Numbered from the stretch's first letter, positions 54,623-63,857 are shown. The stretch is 64,000 nucleotides of DNA from Mangrovibacterium sp041596335 (GCF_041596335.1 NZ_JBFHIT010000016.1:1-64000); one strand, 5' to 3'. Notes: generated by a model not told the origin, from the sequence alone. Numbers and translations are program-made.

Positions 54623-55915
54623 TTATTTCTTCGAATCGGCACAGGCGTTGTAAATTCCCTCGAACAATTCTTTCGCGTCAGACGCAGCCATTGCCGAAAA
54701 TGCCACGCGGATGACGTTATTCAAGTTGATGATTCCGATGCTATACTTTTCAATCAATATTCGGCGTACGGTCTCACCATCGATTCCATCGACCAATTTA
54801 ACGCACATAAAATAACCTGAATTATACGGAAGCGCGTGAAAATATTCAGCATATTTTGTATCCTTCAACGCCTCTTTTACCGCATTGTAGCGTGTTTTCA
54901 GAACATTGAATTTTTCCGCTTTTTGTGCTTTATAAGCCGGATCTTCAAATGCTTTCAACAACAGCGACTGCGATACATTCGACGCATTTGAAATATTACC
55001 ACGAACTGCGCCAGCCGTTTTTGATTCCATCGCAGCATAAAAATCCGAATCTCCTCCTTTTATTCCATAGGTAATAAATCCAACCCGGAATCCCCACACG
55101 TAGTCTTCTTTAGTTGGTCCATCAATTTTCACAGCCAACACATTGGTGTGCAGATTGCACAATTGTGCGAAAATACTTTCTTGCTCTACCCCCTCTTCAT
55201 AAACCAATCCGAAGTAGGCATCGTCACACAGAACGACTAATTTATTGCCTTGTTCTGCTGCATTTCTTATAATCTTAGTTATCTCTGCTGCTTCGGCAAT
55301 AGTTGGTGAATAACCAGTCGGGTTATTCGGAAAGTTCAGGATTATGATTTTCTTGCCAATCCCGTCAGCTTCAATTCCTGCTTTAAAAGCAGCCATATCG
55401 AGCTTATTGCCATCAAACAATCTATACTTCTGTAATTCAGCACCATAACCATTGCTCAGGATCAAGTTGTAGTTTCCCCAGAACAAATCCGGCACCAATA
55501 TTTTTTCGCCTTCGTTAGCAAATAAATAGCCCGCCATGCTCACACCATGTGTTAAGGCGTTGCTCACAACCGGCAAACTCAAAACCTGATCACCAATCCG
55601 TGGATTTTTTTCATAAATCATACTCTTCCAACGAGCACGAATATCGGGACGGCCAAAGCTTGGAGCATACGGAAACACCAACGACGGGTCCAGATTAATC
55701 TGGCTTTCGAGGCTTTCCAAACGCATAGGAGAACCGTTATCTTCCACAGCAGCGCCAATTGTTGCATTAATCCGGGTTCCCTTAGCATCTGCCGTTTGAC
55801 CAAGAATACCTTTTTTCGGGAAGAAGATGTTTTTCCCGCGGTCCGAAAGTAATTCGAATACTACCGGATTTTTCTCACGAATAACTCTATTTAACTCTTC
55901 AGCTTGTGGATTCAT
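54623..55915 (-). CDS. Class I/II aminotransferase (PLP enzyme)
   Basis: A 430-residue fold-type I PLP enzyme. NFPNNPTGYSP carries the conserved Asn, DDAYFGL the Asp and Tyr that contact the cofactor, Lys269 in DGPTKEDYVWGFRVGF is the Schiff-base lysine, and an Arg near the C-terminus (VIRVAFS) should hold the substrate carboxylate. It differs from classical AspC in the N-terminal part, and resembles a Bacteroidota group without assigned substrate. The ATG at 55915 is preferred; an in-frame extension to 55957 is spacer. Confidence 0.85.
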   Translation of the reverse strand: MNPQAEELNRVIREKNPVVFELLSDRGKNIFFPKKGILGQTADAKGTRINATIGAAVEDNGSPMRLESLESQINLDPSLVFPYAPSFGRPDIRARWKSMIYEKNPRIGDQVLSLPVVSNALTHGVSMAGYLFANEGEKILVPDLFWGNYNLILSNGYGAELQKYRLFDGNKLDMAAFKAGIEADGIGKKIIILNFPNNPTGYSPTIAEAAEITKIIRNAAEQGNKLVVLCDDAYFGLVYEEGVEQESIFAQLCNLHTNVLAVKIDGPTKEDYVWGFRVGFITYGIKGGDSDFYAAMESKTAGAVRGNISNASNVSQSLLLKAFEDPAYKAQKAEKFNVLKTRYNAVKEALKDTKYAEYFHALPYNSGYFMCVKLVDGIDGETVRRILIEKYSIGIINLNNVIRVAFSAMAASDAKELFEGIYNACADSKK

Positions 55916-56279
55916 TATCAGATTTTTAAAGATAACTCTTGTAACTTTTTCATTCAATATTTTACGGGGCGAAAGATATTAAAAAAACTTCATCGAGGAA
56001 GGCAATTCTTATAAATTGAAACATTCATCATTCAAATATCTTCAAATCGTAAAAATATTCATGCTTTTTCACTCCCAAAACGAAAAACCGTAATTATGCA
56101 AGCAATTCTTCATCCCGAATGACCATTAAAATAGCGCTAGCCGGAACCGTCGGCGGCACATACAATTCCGATAACGGCATCGTTTTGCGTTTGAAACAAC
56201 GATAAAGCAACAAATAACTAAAAGTTGCAGGAAAAAGCCCATGAAGGGAAATCGCCGAATCGGCGGATAAACTGCCTGT
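55916..56279. other. Intergenic region between aminotransferase and sensor kinase
   Basis: A 364-base spacer. A 28-codon plus-strand open frame (56119-56205) is too short to support. Near the kinase end a perfect palindrome CGCCGA-A-TCGGCG (56253-56265) could be a weak terminator for the kinase, but no T-run follows. Confidence 0.4.
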
Positions 56280-57584
56280 CTAATCGACAAGCGGTAGGGT
56301 AAATGTAATTTTTGTACCAACGCCGAGTTTACTTTCAGCAAGAAATGCACCTCTGTTTTTTTGCAGAAATTCTTTTGCTAAAATCAAACCGATACCTGTT
56401 CCTGCTTCCTCCATTGTGCCTGGGGTTGAAAACGCTACCGAGGAATTTACCCTCAGTAAATTCTCTTCAGACATACCCACCCCGGTATCCGAAACGGTAA
56501 TGCGCATATTATCACCATCTTCCTCTGCATATATCTTCACTTCACCACCTTCTTTCGAAAATTTAATGGCATTTGAAACCAAAATGCGCAAAATTGCACC
56601 AACCATATCGGGGTCGGCAAATACCTCTGAATTACTTTTCGCTTTCAGGAAAAACGACAGCTTTTTTTCTTCAATTTGGGGATTGAATAAGCTAATCACA
56701 TCGCGATAGACTTTTTCGAGTTTTATAGCTCTCGGTTCGTAAACGATTGTTCCGGTTGCATTGGTCGACCATTTCACCAAATCGCGCATCAACCTGTAAT
56801 TTTGCTCCGAGAAGTTAGCCAGACTGCGAATCAGCTCCCTTTTTTGATCTTCTCTCAGAGTATCATATTCATCGTTCAACAAATTGGCGATTCCGGCAAA
56901 ACTTCCAATATGGTCGCTCAGGTTATTTGAAACAATAGAAACAAAATGTTCTTTATTGACCGCCAAATTCTTGTAGCTCTGCTGGCTTTTGATCAGTGAG
57001 TCAGAAAGTCGGCTAATTTTATTGTAAAGAAACCCGAACACATATTCGTTCGAATAGGCCATTACTGAAATCAGGAAAAAAACAATCCCCAAACGGAATC
57101 CCTTTTCCATATTGTAATTCGGATACCAATCCTGGCTTTCGAATAGAATAATACCCAACAGGTTGACACTCACAAAAATCATCAGCATAACCAGCCCCTT
57201 CCGTCGACCAATCAGCAAAATTGTAGGCAGGGGAATTAAAACGGCAAAATACAACCCGGTTCTATCGATTCCACCCGTTTGAACGAAGAATGTGGTTAGC
57301 AACATGATGGTTGCCACAAAAAACATGGTCACAAATTCCAACATCTGCCTTTCCCGGTATAAATAATAAAGAATACCTCCTATTATGATCGCCAATGAGT
57401 TGGCTATCAAAAACTCATAATCTCCAGCAATCGCATTGTATATAACAAACCCGATTAAAACGAAAAAAAACAAGTAGGAAAAAACATGCAGTAATATGCT
57501 TTTCTTCTTATCCTCAAAATTAGGGTAAGAATTGGAGTCTGCAGCAGAGACTATAAGGTTGATGTACTTTACCAGGTGCTTCAC
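56280..57584 (-). CDS. Membrane sensor kinase-like protein lacking the phospho-acceptor His
   Basis: A 434-residue protein: N-terminal membrane region with about five to six spans (about 30-185), a coiled linker, then a HisKA-like helix and an HATPase domain. In the dimerisation helix, FVSIVSNNLSDHIGS has Asn220 where the phosphorylated His is expected (IxHD/E pattern); His225 is five residues later at the usual Pro position. The ATPase boxes are intact: ILVSNAIKFS (N), SDTGVGM (G1), GTGIGLIL (G2). Start is GTG at 57584; no ATG upstream is in frame. It may act as a phosphatase, a scaffold or through another residue. A palindrome follows at 56253. Confidence 0.78.
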   Translation of the reverse strand: MKHLVKYINLIVSAADSNSYPNFEDKKKSILLHVFSYLFFFVLIGFVIYNAIAGDYEFLIANSLAIIIGGILYYLYRERQMLEFVTMFFVATIMLLTTFFVQTGGIDRTGLYFAVLIPLPTILLIGRRKGLVMLMIFVSVNLLGIILFESQDWYPNYNMEKGFRLGIVFFLISVMAYSNEYVFGFLYNKISRLSDSLIKSQQSYKNLAVNKEHFVSIVSNNLSDHIGSFAGIANLLNDEYDTLREDQKRELIRSLANFSEQNYRLMRDLVKWSTNATGTIVYEPRAIKLEKVYRDVISLFNPQIEEKKLSFFLKAKSNSEVFADPDMVGAILRILVSNAIKFSKEGGEVKIYAEEDGDNMRITVSDTGVGMSEENLLRVNSSVAFSTPGTMEEAGTGIGLILAKEFLQKNRGAFLAESKLGVGTKITFTLPLVD

Positions 57585-57653
57585 ATTATTTGAATTGAGG
57601 GACTAAAATACGTCATTTACAGCAACCTCCAATTCAAAAATTAAAAAGAAAAT

Positions 57654-58427
57654 TTATTTGTACTCACCGGTTACATCAGTCAACACCTCGAAGCCATCAG
57701 GTGTAACCAGAATTGTATGCTCATATTGGGCCGAAAGTTTTCCATCACTGGTACGGGCTGTCCATCCATCGTTTTTGTCGACTTTCGTAGTTGCACGACC
57801 TTCGTTAATCATTGGTTCAATGGTGAATATCATTCCTGGCTGCATCATTGGCCCTGAATTACGACGGGCGATATGATCTACTTGTGGGGCCTCGTGGAAA
57901 TCTATTCCGACACCGTGCCCGCAAAACTCGTAAACCACACTGTAGCGGTTGGCTTTAGCGTAACGGCCAATCACAAAACCGATATTTCCGAACTGATTAC
58001 CCGGACGAACTTGTTGTATTCCTAGATCCAAACAATGCTTTGCCACATCGATAATTTTCTTCGCCGAATTGGTGACTTCACCAACGGTGTACATCTTGCT
58101 GGTGTCGCCAAAGTAACCTCCCAAAATAGTTGTAACATCGATGTTCAAAATATCACCGGGCTTCAAAACTGTTTCCTTGCTCGGAATACCATGACAAACG
58201 ACTTCGTTGAGTGAAATGCAGGATGATTTCGGATATCCACTATATCCTAAAGTTGCCGGAATCGCACCATGATCCAGAATGTATTCGTGAATTAATTTAT
58301 CTAGATAATCCGTATCGACTCCATCCTTAATGTAATCGCCAATCATAACCAATGCACTACCAGCAAGTTGACCACTTTGACGAATACCTTCTATTTGCTC
58401 TTCAGTTTTTATTAAAATTTCACTCAT
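57654..58427 (-). CDS. map: Type I methionyl aminopeptidase
   Basis: A 257-residue cytoplasmic metallopeptidase removing the initiator Met. The pita-bread metal ligands are present: Asp in NIDVTTILGG (about 98), Asp in FGDTSKMY (about 109), His in FCGHGVGIDFHE (about 174), Glu in TIEPMINEG (about 207) and Glu in YEHTILV (about 239). His near the start (VVCHGIPS) is the substrate-binding one. No N-terminal extension. The usual neighbours secY and infA are absent, so this is a stand-alone copy or a second paralogue. Confidence 0.94.
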   Translation of the reverse strand: MSEILIKTEEQIEGIRQSGQLAGSALVMIGDYIKDGVDTDYLDKLIHEYILDHGAIPATLGYSGYPKSSCISLNEVVCHGIPSKETVLKPGDILNIDVTTILGGYFGDTSKMYTVGEVTNSAKKIIDVAKHCLDLGIQQVRPGNQFGNIGFVIGRYAKANRYSVVYEFCGHGVGIDFHEAPQVDHIARRNSGPMMQPGMIFTIEPMINEGRATTKVDKNDGWTARTSDGKLSAQYEHTILVTPDGFEVLTDVTGEYK

Positions 58428-58519
58428 TGAAAAAATATTTGCGCAAAAATGGGTATTGCTTCTTTATTTTCAAAGCTGAACAATAAATTTGTCCAAAAGT
58501 TTACGCTCAACCAACTATT

Positions 58520-58527
58520 TATTTTTG
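58520..58527 (+). promoter_or_regulatory. -7 element before the acyl-ACP thioesterase gene
   Basis: TATTTTTG matches TAnnTTTG. It lies 76 bases before the ATG at 58603; no TTG at the ideal -33 spacing (TTTG at 58488-58491 is 28 bases away). Confidence 0.4.
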
Positions 58528-58602
58528 CACAAAGCCTGTTGAAAAGCGACATTCGTTGTCGGTGCTTTTCCGTGGATTTTGTTGATATCAAAAACACGCC
58601 AG

Positions 58603-59361
58603 ATGAACAATTATATTGAAACCATCCCTATTCACTCGTACCAAACCAATCAGTTTGCCGAGGCAACTGTTCCTTCAATTTTCAACTTTATGCTCGAAGC
58701 AGCCTGGGCACATGCACAAAAAATGGATTGGGGCTATGATTTATTGCAACGGCAAAAAATGTTCTGGGTACTCTCGCGGCTGTACGTCGAGATTGAAAAG
58801 TTCCCGAAATGGCAGGAGAAGATCAACCTAAACACTTGGTCGGCCGGCACGGATGGCATGTATGCCTACCGGGAATTTATTTTGAAAAATGAAAATGGCG
58901 AGGTGATCCTAACCGGAAATACAGCATGGTTGATTTTAGATACTGAAAGCAAAAAAATCGTCCTTTTGAAAGACCAAAAAGAAAGCTTTCCCCGATTCAA
59001 TGGCCACGATGTTTGCCGGGAACCCAAACGTCTGCGTTTAAAAAAAACGAACACCGATTTAGTTTACAAACCGGTTTTATTCAGCGAAATCGATGTAAAT
59101 CACCATTTCAACAGCATTAAAGCGCTGGAGCGAGTGCTGGATGACTATGGGGTTGATTTTCAAAACCAACACGAAGCAGCGACTGTTGAAATCAATTACC
59201 TGAAAGAAGGATTGCCCGGCGATCATTTGGCCGTATCCCGCAATTCGTTAAGCGCGACCAAATACCAATCGGCTTTGATTCGCGAAAGCGATCAGGCTGA
59301 GTTGAGCACATTTGAAATTGAATGGCGCAAAAAGAAAACTAACGACTTAACCAATCCTTAA
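58603..59361 (+). CDS. Acyl-ACP thioesterase (FatA/FatB-like, double hot-dog)
   Basis: A 252-residue acyl-[acyl carrier protein] thioesterase ending fatty acid chain elongation by release of free acids. The first hot-dog domain (about 1-140) has SIFNFMLEAAWAHAQKMDWGYDL and the Trp-rich WSAGTDGMYAYRE; the second begins with DVNHHFNSIKALERV, the usual DxNxHxNN catalytic segment with Asn and His. The ATG at 58603 starts the conserved N-terminus; an in-frame ATG at 58579 is possible. The end overlaps the convergent miaA gene by 23 bases. Confidence 0.87.
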   Translation: MNNYIETIPIHSYQTNQFAEATVPSIFNFMLEAAWAHAQKMDWGYDLLQRQKMFWVLSRLYVEIEKFPKWQEKINLNTWSAGTDGMYAYREFILKNENGEVILTGNTAWLILDTESKKIVLLKDQKESFPRFNGHDVCREPKRLRLKKTNTDLVYKPVLFSEIDVNHHFNSIKALERVLDDYGVDFQNQHEAATVEINYLKEGLPGDHLAVSRNSLSATKYQSALIRESDQAELSTFEIEWRKKKTNDLTNP

Positions 59362-60265
59362 TACGCTCCAGCTTTTCCGGTAATGGCATATAGCCGTCCA
59401 GCCAGTGAATTTGCGTTCCCTGGCGCTCCATTCGCCTGAACCAAGTCATTTGCCGTTTGGCAAACTGATGGATCGCAGTTTCCAATCCGCGAAACATTTC
59501 ATCGAAGGTTAACTCACCGGTCAAATGCAAGGTGAGATATTTGTACTCCAGACCATAGTAGGTCAACTGCTCCGGAGTCAATCCGCTATCCAACAAGGTC
59601 TGCACCTCGCTAAGCATTCCCTCGTCAAGGCGCTGCGTCAGGCGCTCTGTAATACGCCTACGGCGACTCAAACGGTCGTACTTAACCCCAACCACCAAGC
59701 TGTTCAGCTCCGGCATTTTCCGATCGACCTCCGGATTGTCAACCAAGTAAGCTTCAATCTCGATTGCCCGAATAGCCCGCTTTTTAGTTTCAATATCCGA
59801 ATTGTTGTGCAGAACCGTTTTGTACGATTTCAGAATTTCAGTTAACTCCACCAAATTTTTAGACTCCAGCTCAGTCCGCAAATCCTCGTTTAGCGGAACT
59901 TGTATCAACCTATAATTTTTCAGCACGGCTTCCAGATACAATCCGCTGCCACCACACAATACCGGAAACTTCCCCCGCGAACAAACATCTGCATGAACGT
60001 TCAAAAAATCGTTTTGATATTCAAACACATTATACTCGTAGCCGGCATCCACAATATCAATCAAGTGATATGGGATTTGAATTCCGTCGACAGTGTAATC
60101 GGCATAATCCTTTCCGGTTCCCAAATCCATTCCCCGGTATACCTGTCGCGAATCCGCTGAAATCACCTCCCCGTCAAGCATTTGCGCAGCATGCGCACCA
60201 ACAGTTGTTTTACCGGACGCAGTGGGTCCCAAAATCGTCAGCATTTGATATTTTAAGTCAGACAT
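59339..60265 (-). CDS. miaA: tRNA dimethylallyltransferase
   Basis: A 308-residue enzyme adding dimethylallyl to N6 of A37 in tRNAs reading UNN codons. P-loop GPTASGKTT at 13-21, SADSRQVYRGMDLGTGK (about 33-49) for tRNA and DMAPP binding, and FCGGSGLYLEAVL-type CGGSGLYL (about 98-105). The ATG at 60265 is used: a longer in-frame extension to 60313 would reach into the adjacent promoter. Divergent from the Yip1-like gene over 59 bases; the end overlaps the thioesterase gene by 23 bases. Confidence 0.95.
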   Translation of the reverse strand: MSDLKYQMLTILGPTASGKTTVGAHAAQMLDGEVISADSRQVYRGMDLGTGKDYADYTVDGIQIPYHLIDIVDAGYEYNVFEYQNDFLNVHADVCSRGKFPVLCGGSGLYLEAVLKNYRLIQVPLNEDLRTELESKNLVELTEILKSYKTVLHNNSDIETKKRAIRAIEIEAYLVDNPEVDRKMPELNSLVVGVKYDRLSRRRRITERLTQRLDEGMLSEVQTLLDSGLTPEQLTYYGLEYKYLTLHLTGELTFDEMFRGLETAIHQFAKRQMTWFRRMERQGTQIHWLDGYMPLPEKLERIKDWLSR

Positions 60266-60297
60266 ATGGATTGATCGTTGAGATTTACAAAATAATG

Positions 60298-60305
60298 TAT
60301 TTTTG
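60298..60305 (+). promoter_or_regulatory. -7 element before the Yip1-like/smpB operon
   Basis: TATTTTTG matches TAnnTTTG and lies 19 bases before the ATG at 60325. A TTG at 60278-60280 is 17 bases upstream, slightly short of the usual 19-20. Confidence 0.5.
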
Positions 60306-60324
60306 TAGCGCAAATTAACGAAAT

Positions 60325-60909
60325 ATGGATTTTAAAGCACAAATCAATTGGCTATTTCAGGAATCAAGCGCAATGATAATCGCCCCGAAAAACTTTTGGA
60401 AAAAGAAATTAGTTGGAGGATTTCCGGATTCGGTTGTCGTCACATTCTTCTTACCGATGGTGGTTTTGGTTGGCCTTAGCGAGTTTTTGGGTGAAGTTTT
60501 CTGGAACAGAGAGTTTCTGTGGTCGTATGCCGTCTCAAAAGCATTGCGCGAGTCCTTGAGCTACCTGCTTCAATACGCTGTTACAGTTTTAATTTTAGGC
60601 CGATTACTTTCTAATTTCAAAGGAACGGAGCATAAAACAACCCTAAACAACGTGGTCGCTTATTCCTTGCTTCCATTCCTTCTTGCATCAATGATTACCG
60701 GCTTATTTCCCGCACTGTATGTGCTCGGAATTATTGGTCTTTACGGCTTTTACCTTTTCATTGAAGGAGCCCAAATTTGTCTCGAAATTCCGGAAAACAA
60801 TCAATCACGTTTTATTATTCTTTCAATTCTGCTGATTGTCCTTATCTTCGGAACGATCAATGTTATCAGTTGGAAACTATTTCAGGTACTCTTCCCCTAT
60901 GGCGCATAA
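60325..60909 (+). CDS. Yip1 family membrane protein
   Basis: A 194-residue protein with about five spans (starting at about 38, VVVTFFLPMVVLVGL) and a short soluble N-terminus with a basic NFWKKKLVGG turn. The pattern LGRLLSNFKGT...VAYSLLPFLLASM is typical of the Yip1/YIF1-like family of membrane proteins, whose function in bacteria is unclear. It overlaps smpB by 11 bases (ATG inside the final codons), so the two are translationally coupled. Confidence 0.8.
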   Translation: MDFKAQINWLFQESSAMIIAPKNFWKKKLVGGFPDSVVVTFFLPMVVLVGLSEFLGEVFWNREFLWSYAVSKALRESLSYLLQYAVTVLILGRLLSNFKGTEHKTTLNNVVAYSLLPFLLASMITGLFPALYVLGIIGLYGFYLFIEGAQICLEIPENNQSRFIILSILLIVLIFGTINVISWKLFQVLFPYGA

Positions 60910-61357
60910 AACTGCAAATATCAACATCAAAAATAAACGAGCTTATTTCGAATACGAAATTCTGGAGAAATTTGTAGCAGGAATCCAGCTGGTTGGCACC
61001 GAGATTAAATCAATTCGGAACAGCAAAGCAAGCATCGTTGAAGCGTATTGCCGATTTACGAAAAGTGAGCTATATGTCGTTAACATGAATATTTCGGAGT
61101 ACGACTTTGGAAATATCAACAACCACGAAGCCCGTCGCGACCGAAAATTATTGCTCACGAAAAAGGAACTTGAAAAGCTTCAAAAAAAGATGAAAGAAAG
61201 CAGCCTGACCATTGTTCCGTTGAAGTTATTTTTGAACGACCGAGGGCTGGCCAAACTGGAAATAGGCTTGGCCAAGGGGAAAAAACTACACGACAAACGG
61301 GAGACTTTGAAACAAAAAGATGCCAACCGCGATATGGATCGCGCCATGAAGTTTTAA
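60899..61357 (+). CDS. smpB: SsrA-binding protein
   Basis: A 152-residue partner of tmRNA in ribosome rescue. The family signatures IQLVGTEIKSIRNSKASIVEAYC (G-x-E-x-KS-x-R, about 32-54), NNHEARRDRKLLL and the C-terminal GLAKGKKLHDKRETLKQKD with its basic tail that enters the mRNA channel are complete. The ATG at 60899 starts the protein; upstream in-frame codons lie within the Yip1-like gene. tmRNA itself is not seen in the window. Confidence 0.96.
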   Translation: MAHKTANINIKNKRAYFEYEILEKFVAGIQLVGTEIKSIRNSKASIVEAYCRFTKSELYVVNMNISEYDFGNINNHEARRDRKLLLTKKELEKLQKKMKESSLTIVPLKLFLNDRGLAKLEIGLAKGKKLHDKRETLKQKDANRDMDRAMKF

Positions 61358-61473
61358 GCATTCTGCTACCTTTTCCGGTCAATTCGCTCTACCTGTTCAA
61401 ACGAACTAAACTATTGACACATACCGCTTTTATGTCGTAACTTGCTTTTTCATTTCAGTAAAACTCAAAAACA

Positions 61474-62442
61474 ATGAAAAAAGCGATTCGACTTAGCCTG
61501 GCATTAGCATTCCTGCTTGCCCTGACTCCAACTGCTCAGGGACAGTCTATTTTAAATAAGCTGGGGAAAAAACTTGAAAAGAAGGTCAATGAAAAAGTGG
61601 AGCAAAAAGTGGACGACAAAGTGGACGAGCAACTCGACGAAAGCCTAGATGAACTGTTTGAAGGTGACTCGGCAGCTAATCGTGGCGAATCATCGGAATC
61701 ACGGGAGCAAGAGCGACTCAGCAAAATCATGAAGGGAATTGGCATGACAGGAGAGCCGGTTCCTATTGAGAACAGCTACAAGTTCAAATCGAAGTTTCAA
61801 ATGCATTTTGAATCCTACGATGCAGCTGGCAAAAAGGAAAGCGAAGGTGAATTTATTAGTTGGGCCAACCCGGCAGGGAAAAATTTCGCGTACGAATTCA
61901 TTTCTGGAGATGTCGGAAACGAGGGCAATGGCCTGATTATTATGGATGTCAAAAACAAGGCAATGATCATCCTGGCAAATCAGGAGAAGGAAAAAACCGG
62001 TATCGTGTACGGATTCGACCCTAATACATTCGCCGAAATGAATGATTCTGTTTTTGTTGAAGATTACGATGACCCTGAAAGTATTTACCTCAATGCCTAT
62101 CTGAAAAAGACCGGAAAATCAAAATCAATTCTCGGATACAACTGCGACGAATATCACTACGATAATCCGGAAGAGGATACCAAAGCCAATTTTTGGATCA
62201 GTAAAGATGTTGATATTTCCACCAAAGACATGATGAGTTCCATCTTTAAATCGGCCAGCTATTCCAACGGAATGCCCGCGGGCTTTATCATGGAATCAGA
62301 ATCGTGGGATACAAAAACAAAGGAACGCAACTTGATGAAAGTAACCGACATCGACAATGATGCCAACCGAAATTTCGAACTTTCAGCCTATCAACTCACC
62401 AATCTCGGAACGATGAAAATACCGACAGGCGACACAGAGTAA
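61474..62442 (+). CDS. DUF4412 domain secreted protein
   Basis: A 322-residue exported protein (signal peptide KKAIRLSLALAFLLALTPTAQG). A coiled, highly charged segment follows (about 28-70, alternating Lys and Glu/Asp with KVDDKVDEQL). The rest is a DUF4412-type domain: MHFESYDAAGKK, then VYGFDPNTF and KSILGYNCDEYHYDNPEE and AKNFWISKDVD-like NFWISKDV. The family is confined to Bacteroidota and of unknown function, with structure suggesting beta-rich lipid or protein binding. A terminator follows. Confidence 0.82.
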   Translation: MKKAIRLSLALAFLLALTPTAQGQSILNKLGKKLEKKVNEKVEQKVDDKVDEQLDESLDELFEGDSAANRGESSESREQERLSKIMKGIGMTGEPVPIENSYKFKSKFQMHFESYDAAGKKESEGEFISWANPAGKNFAYEFISGDVGNEGNGLIIMDVKNKAMIILANQEKEKTGIVYGFDPNTFAEMNDSVFVEDYDDPESIYLNAYLKKTGKSKSILGYNCDEYHYDNPEEDTKANFWISKDVDISTKDMMSSIFKSASYSNGMPAGFIMESESWDTKTKERNLMKVTDIDNDANRNFELSAYQLTNLGTMKIPTGDTE

Positions 62443-62466
62443 CGCTTTGAGTTGCCCGATCTTCCT

Positions 62467-62506
62467 CCCCGTTTTTGATTGAAGTCAAAAACGGGGATTT
62501 ATTTTT
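62467..62506 (+). terminator. Intrinsic terminator of the DUF4412 gene
   Basis: CCCCGTTTTTGA (62467-62478) pairs perfectly with TCAAAAACGGGG (62485-62496) around a 6-base loop, followed by ATTTATTTTT. The T-rich tail runs into the convergent exonuclease stop codon. Confidence 0.92.
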
Positions 62507-63231
62507 CAGGGCACAATTTCCATATTTCCCATCTGAATAATGTCTTCGCCCTTATACCGCAAAAGCAGATTTGCTACGGCAAGTGTATCCTTCTCGCAAT
62601 AGCGTATAATTCGATCGATATCGTTCTCCTGGTAATAGACCGAAGCCACCTGACTTCCGTCGATATCATCTTTCGGGGTGGGAATATCGAAAGCTGCACA
62701 CAGCAAACTCAACGAGGTATAGTTTTTATAATCTCCAAATTTCCAAAGCTGAAGAGTATCGATCAGTTTATCTTTCACATCCCACGGCTTCATTCCTGCA
62801 ATATTGAGCAACCGGGGCAACCGAACTCCCTGAATCAGTGAACGTCGGGCAATATAAGGATAATCAAACTCCTGCCCGTTATGTGCACAAATACACTTCG
62901 AACTGTTCGAAGTAAACTTGTCGAGCATATTATTGAAACCAGACAACAGCTTCTTTTCATCGTCATCATAAAACGATTTCACCCGATAGAATCGCTCACC
63001 ACCTTTCTGAATGACAAAGCCTGCCGATATGCAAACAATACGGCCAAATTCGGCATAGATGCCAGCTCGCTGATACACATCACCGGGTGTTTGTTCATCG
63101 GTTCTGAAATAGGTCGACTTGGCTTCCCATAGCTTTTTAAACTTCTCAGGCACATCGCTAAAATCGGGATACTGCGGAACTGTTTCGATATCCAAAAACA
63201 GCACATCTTCAATATTTAGGTTGTAAAGCAT
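62506..63231 (-). CDS. Predicted 3'-5' exonuclease, PolB-like DEDD fold
   Basis: A 241-residue nuclease of the PF10108-type family (predicted PolB-like 3'-5' exonuclease). DEDD motifs: ExoI FLDIETVPQ with Asp14 and Glu16, ExoII CAHNGQEFDYPYIARR (about 116-131) with the second Asp, and ExoIII EKDTLAVANLLLRY with the fourth Asp near 218. No polymerase domain is attached. It probably proofreads or trims DNA 3' ends. It lies 2 bases after udk on the same strand, so they should be co-transcribed, although no functional link is obvious. Confidence 0.87.
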   Translation of the reverse strand: MLYNLNIEDVLFLDIETVPQYPDFSDVPEKFKKLWEAKSTYFRTDEQTPGDVYQRAGIYAEFGRIVCISAGFVIQKGGERFYRVKSFYDDDEKKLLSGFNNMLDKFTSNSSKCICAHNGQEFDYPYIARRSLIQGVRLPRLLNIAGMKPWDVKDKLIDTLQLWKFGDYKNYTSLSLLCAAFDIPTPKDDIDGSQVASVYYQENDIDRIIRYCEKDTLAVANLLLRYKGEDIIQMGNMEIVP

Positions 63232-63233
63232 TG

Positions 63234-63839
63234 TCAGAGTATTTGTTTGATAAAGTTTGTCAATATCCGTATAGCGACTTCATTATTTCCACCTTCAGGA
63301 ATTATGATGTCAGCGAATCGTTTAGTCGGTTCAATAAACTGAAGGTGGCTCGGACGAACCGTGTCTTCATATCGCTGTAGGGTTTCGTGCAAATTGCGCC
63401 CCCGTTCAACCGTGTCGCGTTTTATGACCCGCGAAAGTCGCAGATCCGAATCGCAATCAACAAAGACTTTAATATCCATCAATTTCCGAAGACTCGAATT
63501 ACATAGCACCAAAATACCTTCAACAATTACAACAGGCCGGGGCTCAACGGTTCTGGTTTTGCCCGACCGGGTGCAGGTCAGGTACGAATAGTCAGGCTCC
63601 TCAATTGATTGTCCCTTTTTCAACAATTCCAAATGCCGATTCAGCAAGCTGAACTCGATCGAATCGGGGTGGTCAAAATTGAGCAACCGACGATCCTCCA
63701 TCGTTAAATGCCCACTGTCGCGATAATAGGAATCTTGCGACAAGATTGCCACCTCGTCAGACGAGAACTGCCGGGCAATATTGTTTACTACGGTTGTTTT
63801 TCCCGATCCGGTTCCACCTGCAATGCCTATAATAATCAT
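63234..63839 (-). CDS. udk: Uridine kinase
   Basis: A 201-residue P-loop kinase phosphorylating uridine and cytidine for pyrimidine salvage. Walker A GIAGGTGSGKTT at about 4-15, LSQDSYYRD (about 38-46), NFDHPDSIEF for nucleoside binding, and the RDTVERGR lid at about 146. ATG at 63839 begins the protein; a short in-frame extension to 63860 is spacer. A -7 element lies at 63858-63865. Together with pyrG it marks pyrimidine supply, though they are far apart. Confidence 0.95.
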   Translation of the reverse strand: MIIIGIAGGTGSGKTTVVNNIARQFSSDEVAILSQDSYYRDSGHLTMEDRRLLNFDHPDSIEFSLLNRHLELLKKGQSIEEPDYSYLTCTRSGKTRTVEPRPVVIVEGILVLCNSSLRKLMDIKVFVDCDSDLRLSRVIKRDTVERGRNLHETLQRYEDTVRPSHLQFIEPTKRFADIIIPEGGNNEVAIRILTNFIKQIL

Positions 63840-63857
63840 TTCGTGTATTTTTACGAT

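Noticed and set aside
56119..56205. 28-codon open frame in the spacer before the sensor kinase end
   Set aside because: Too short and without family match; the spacer shows no other sign of coding.
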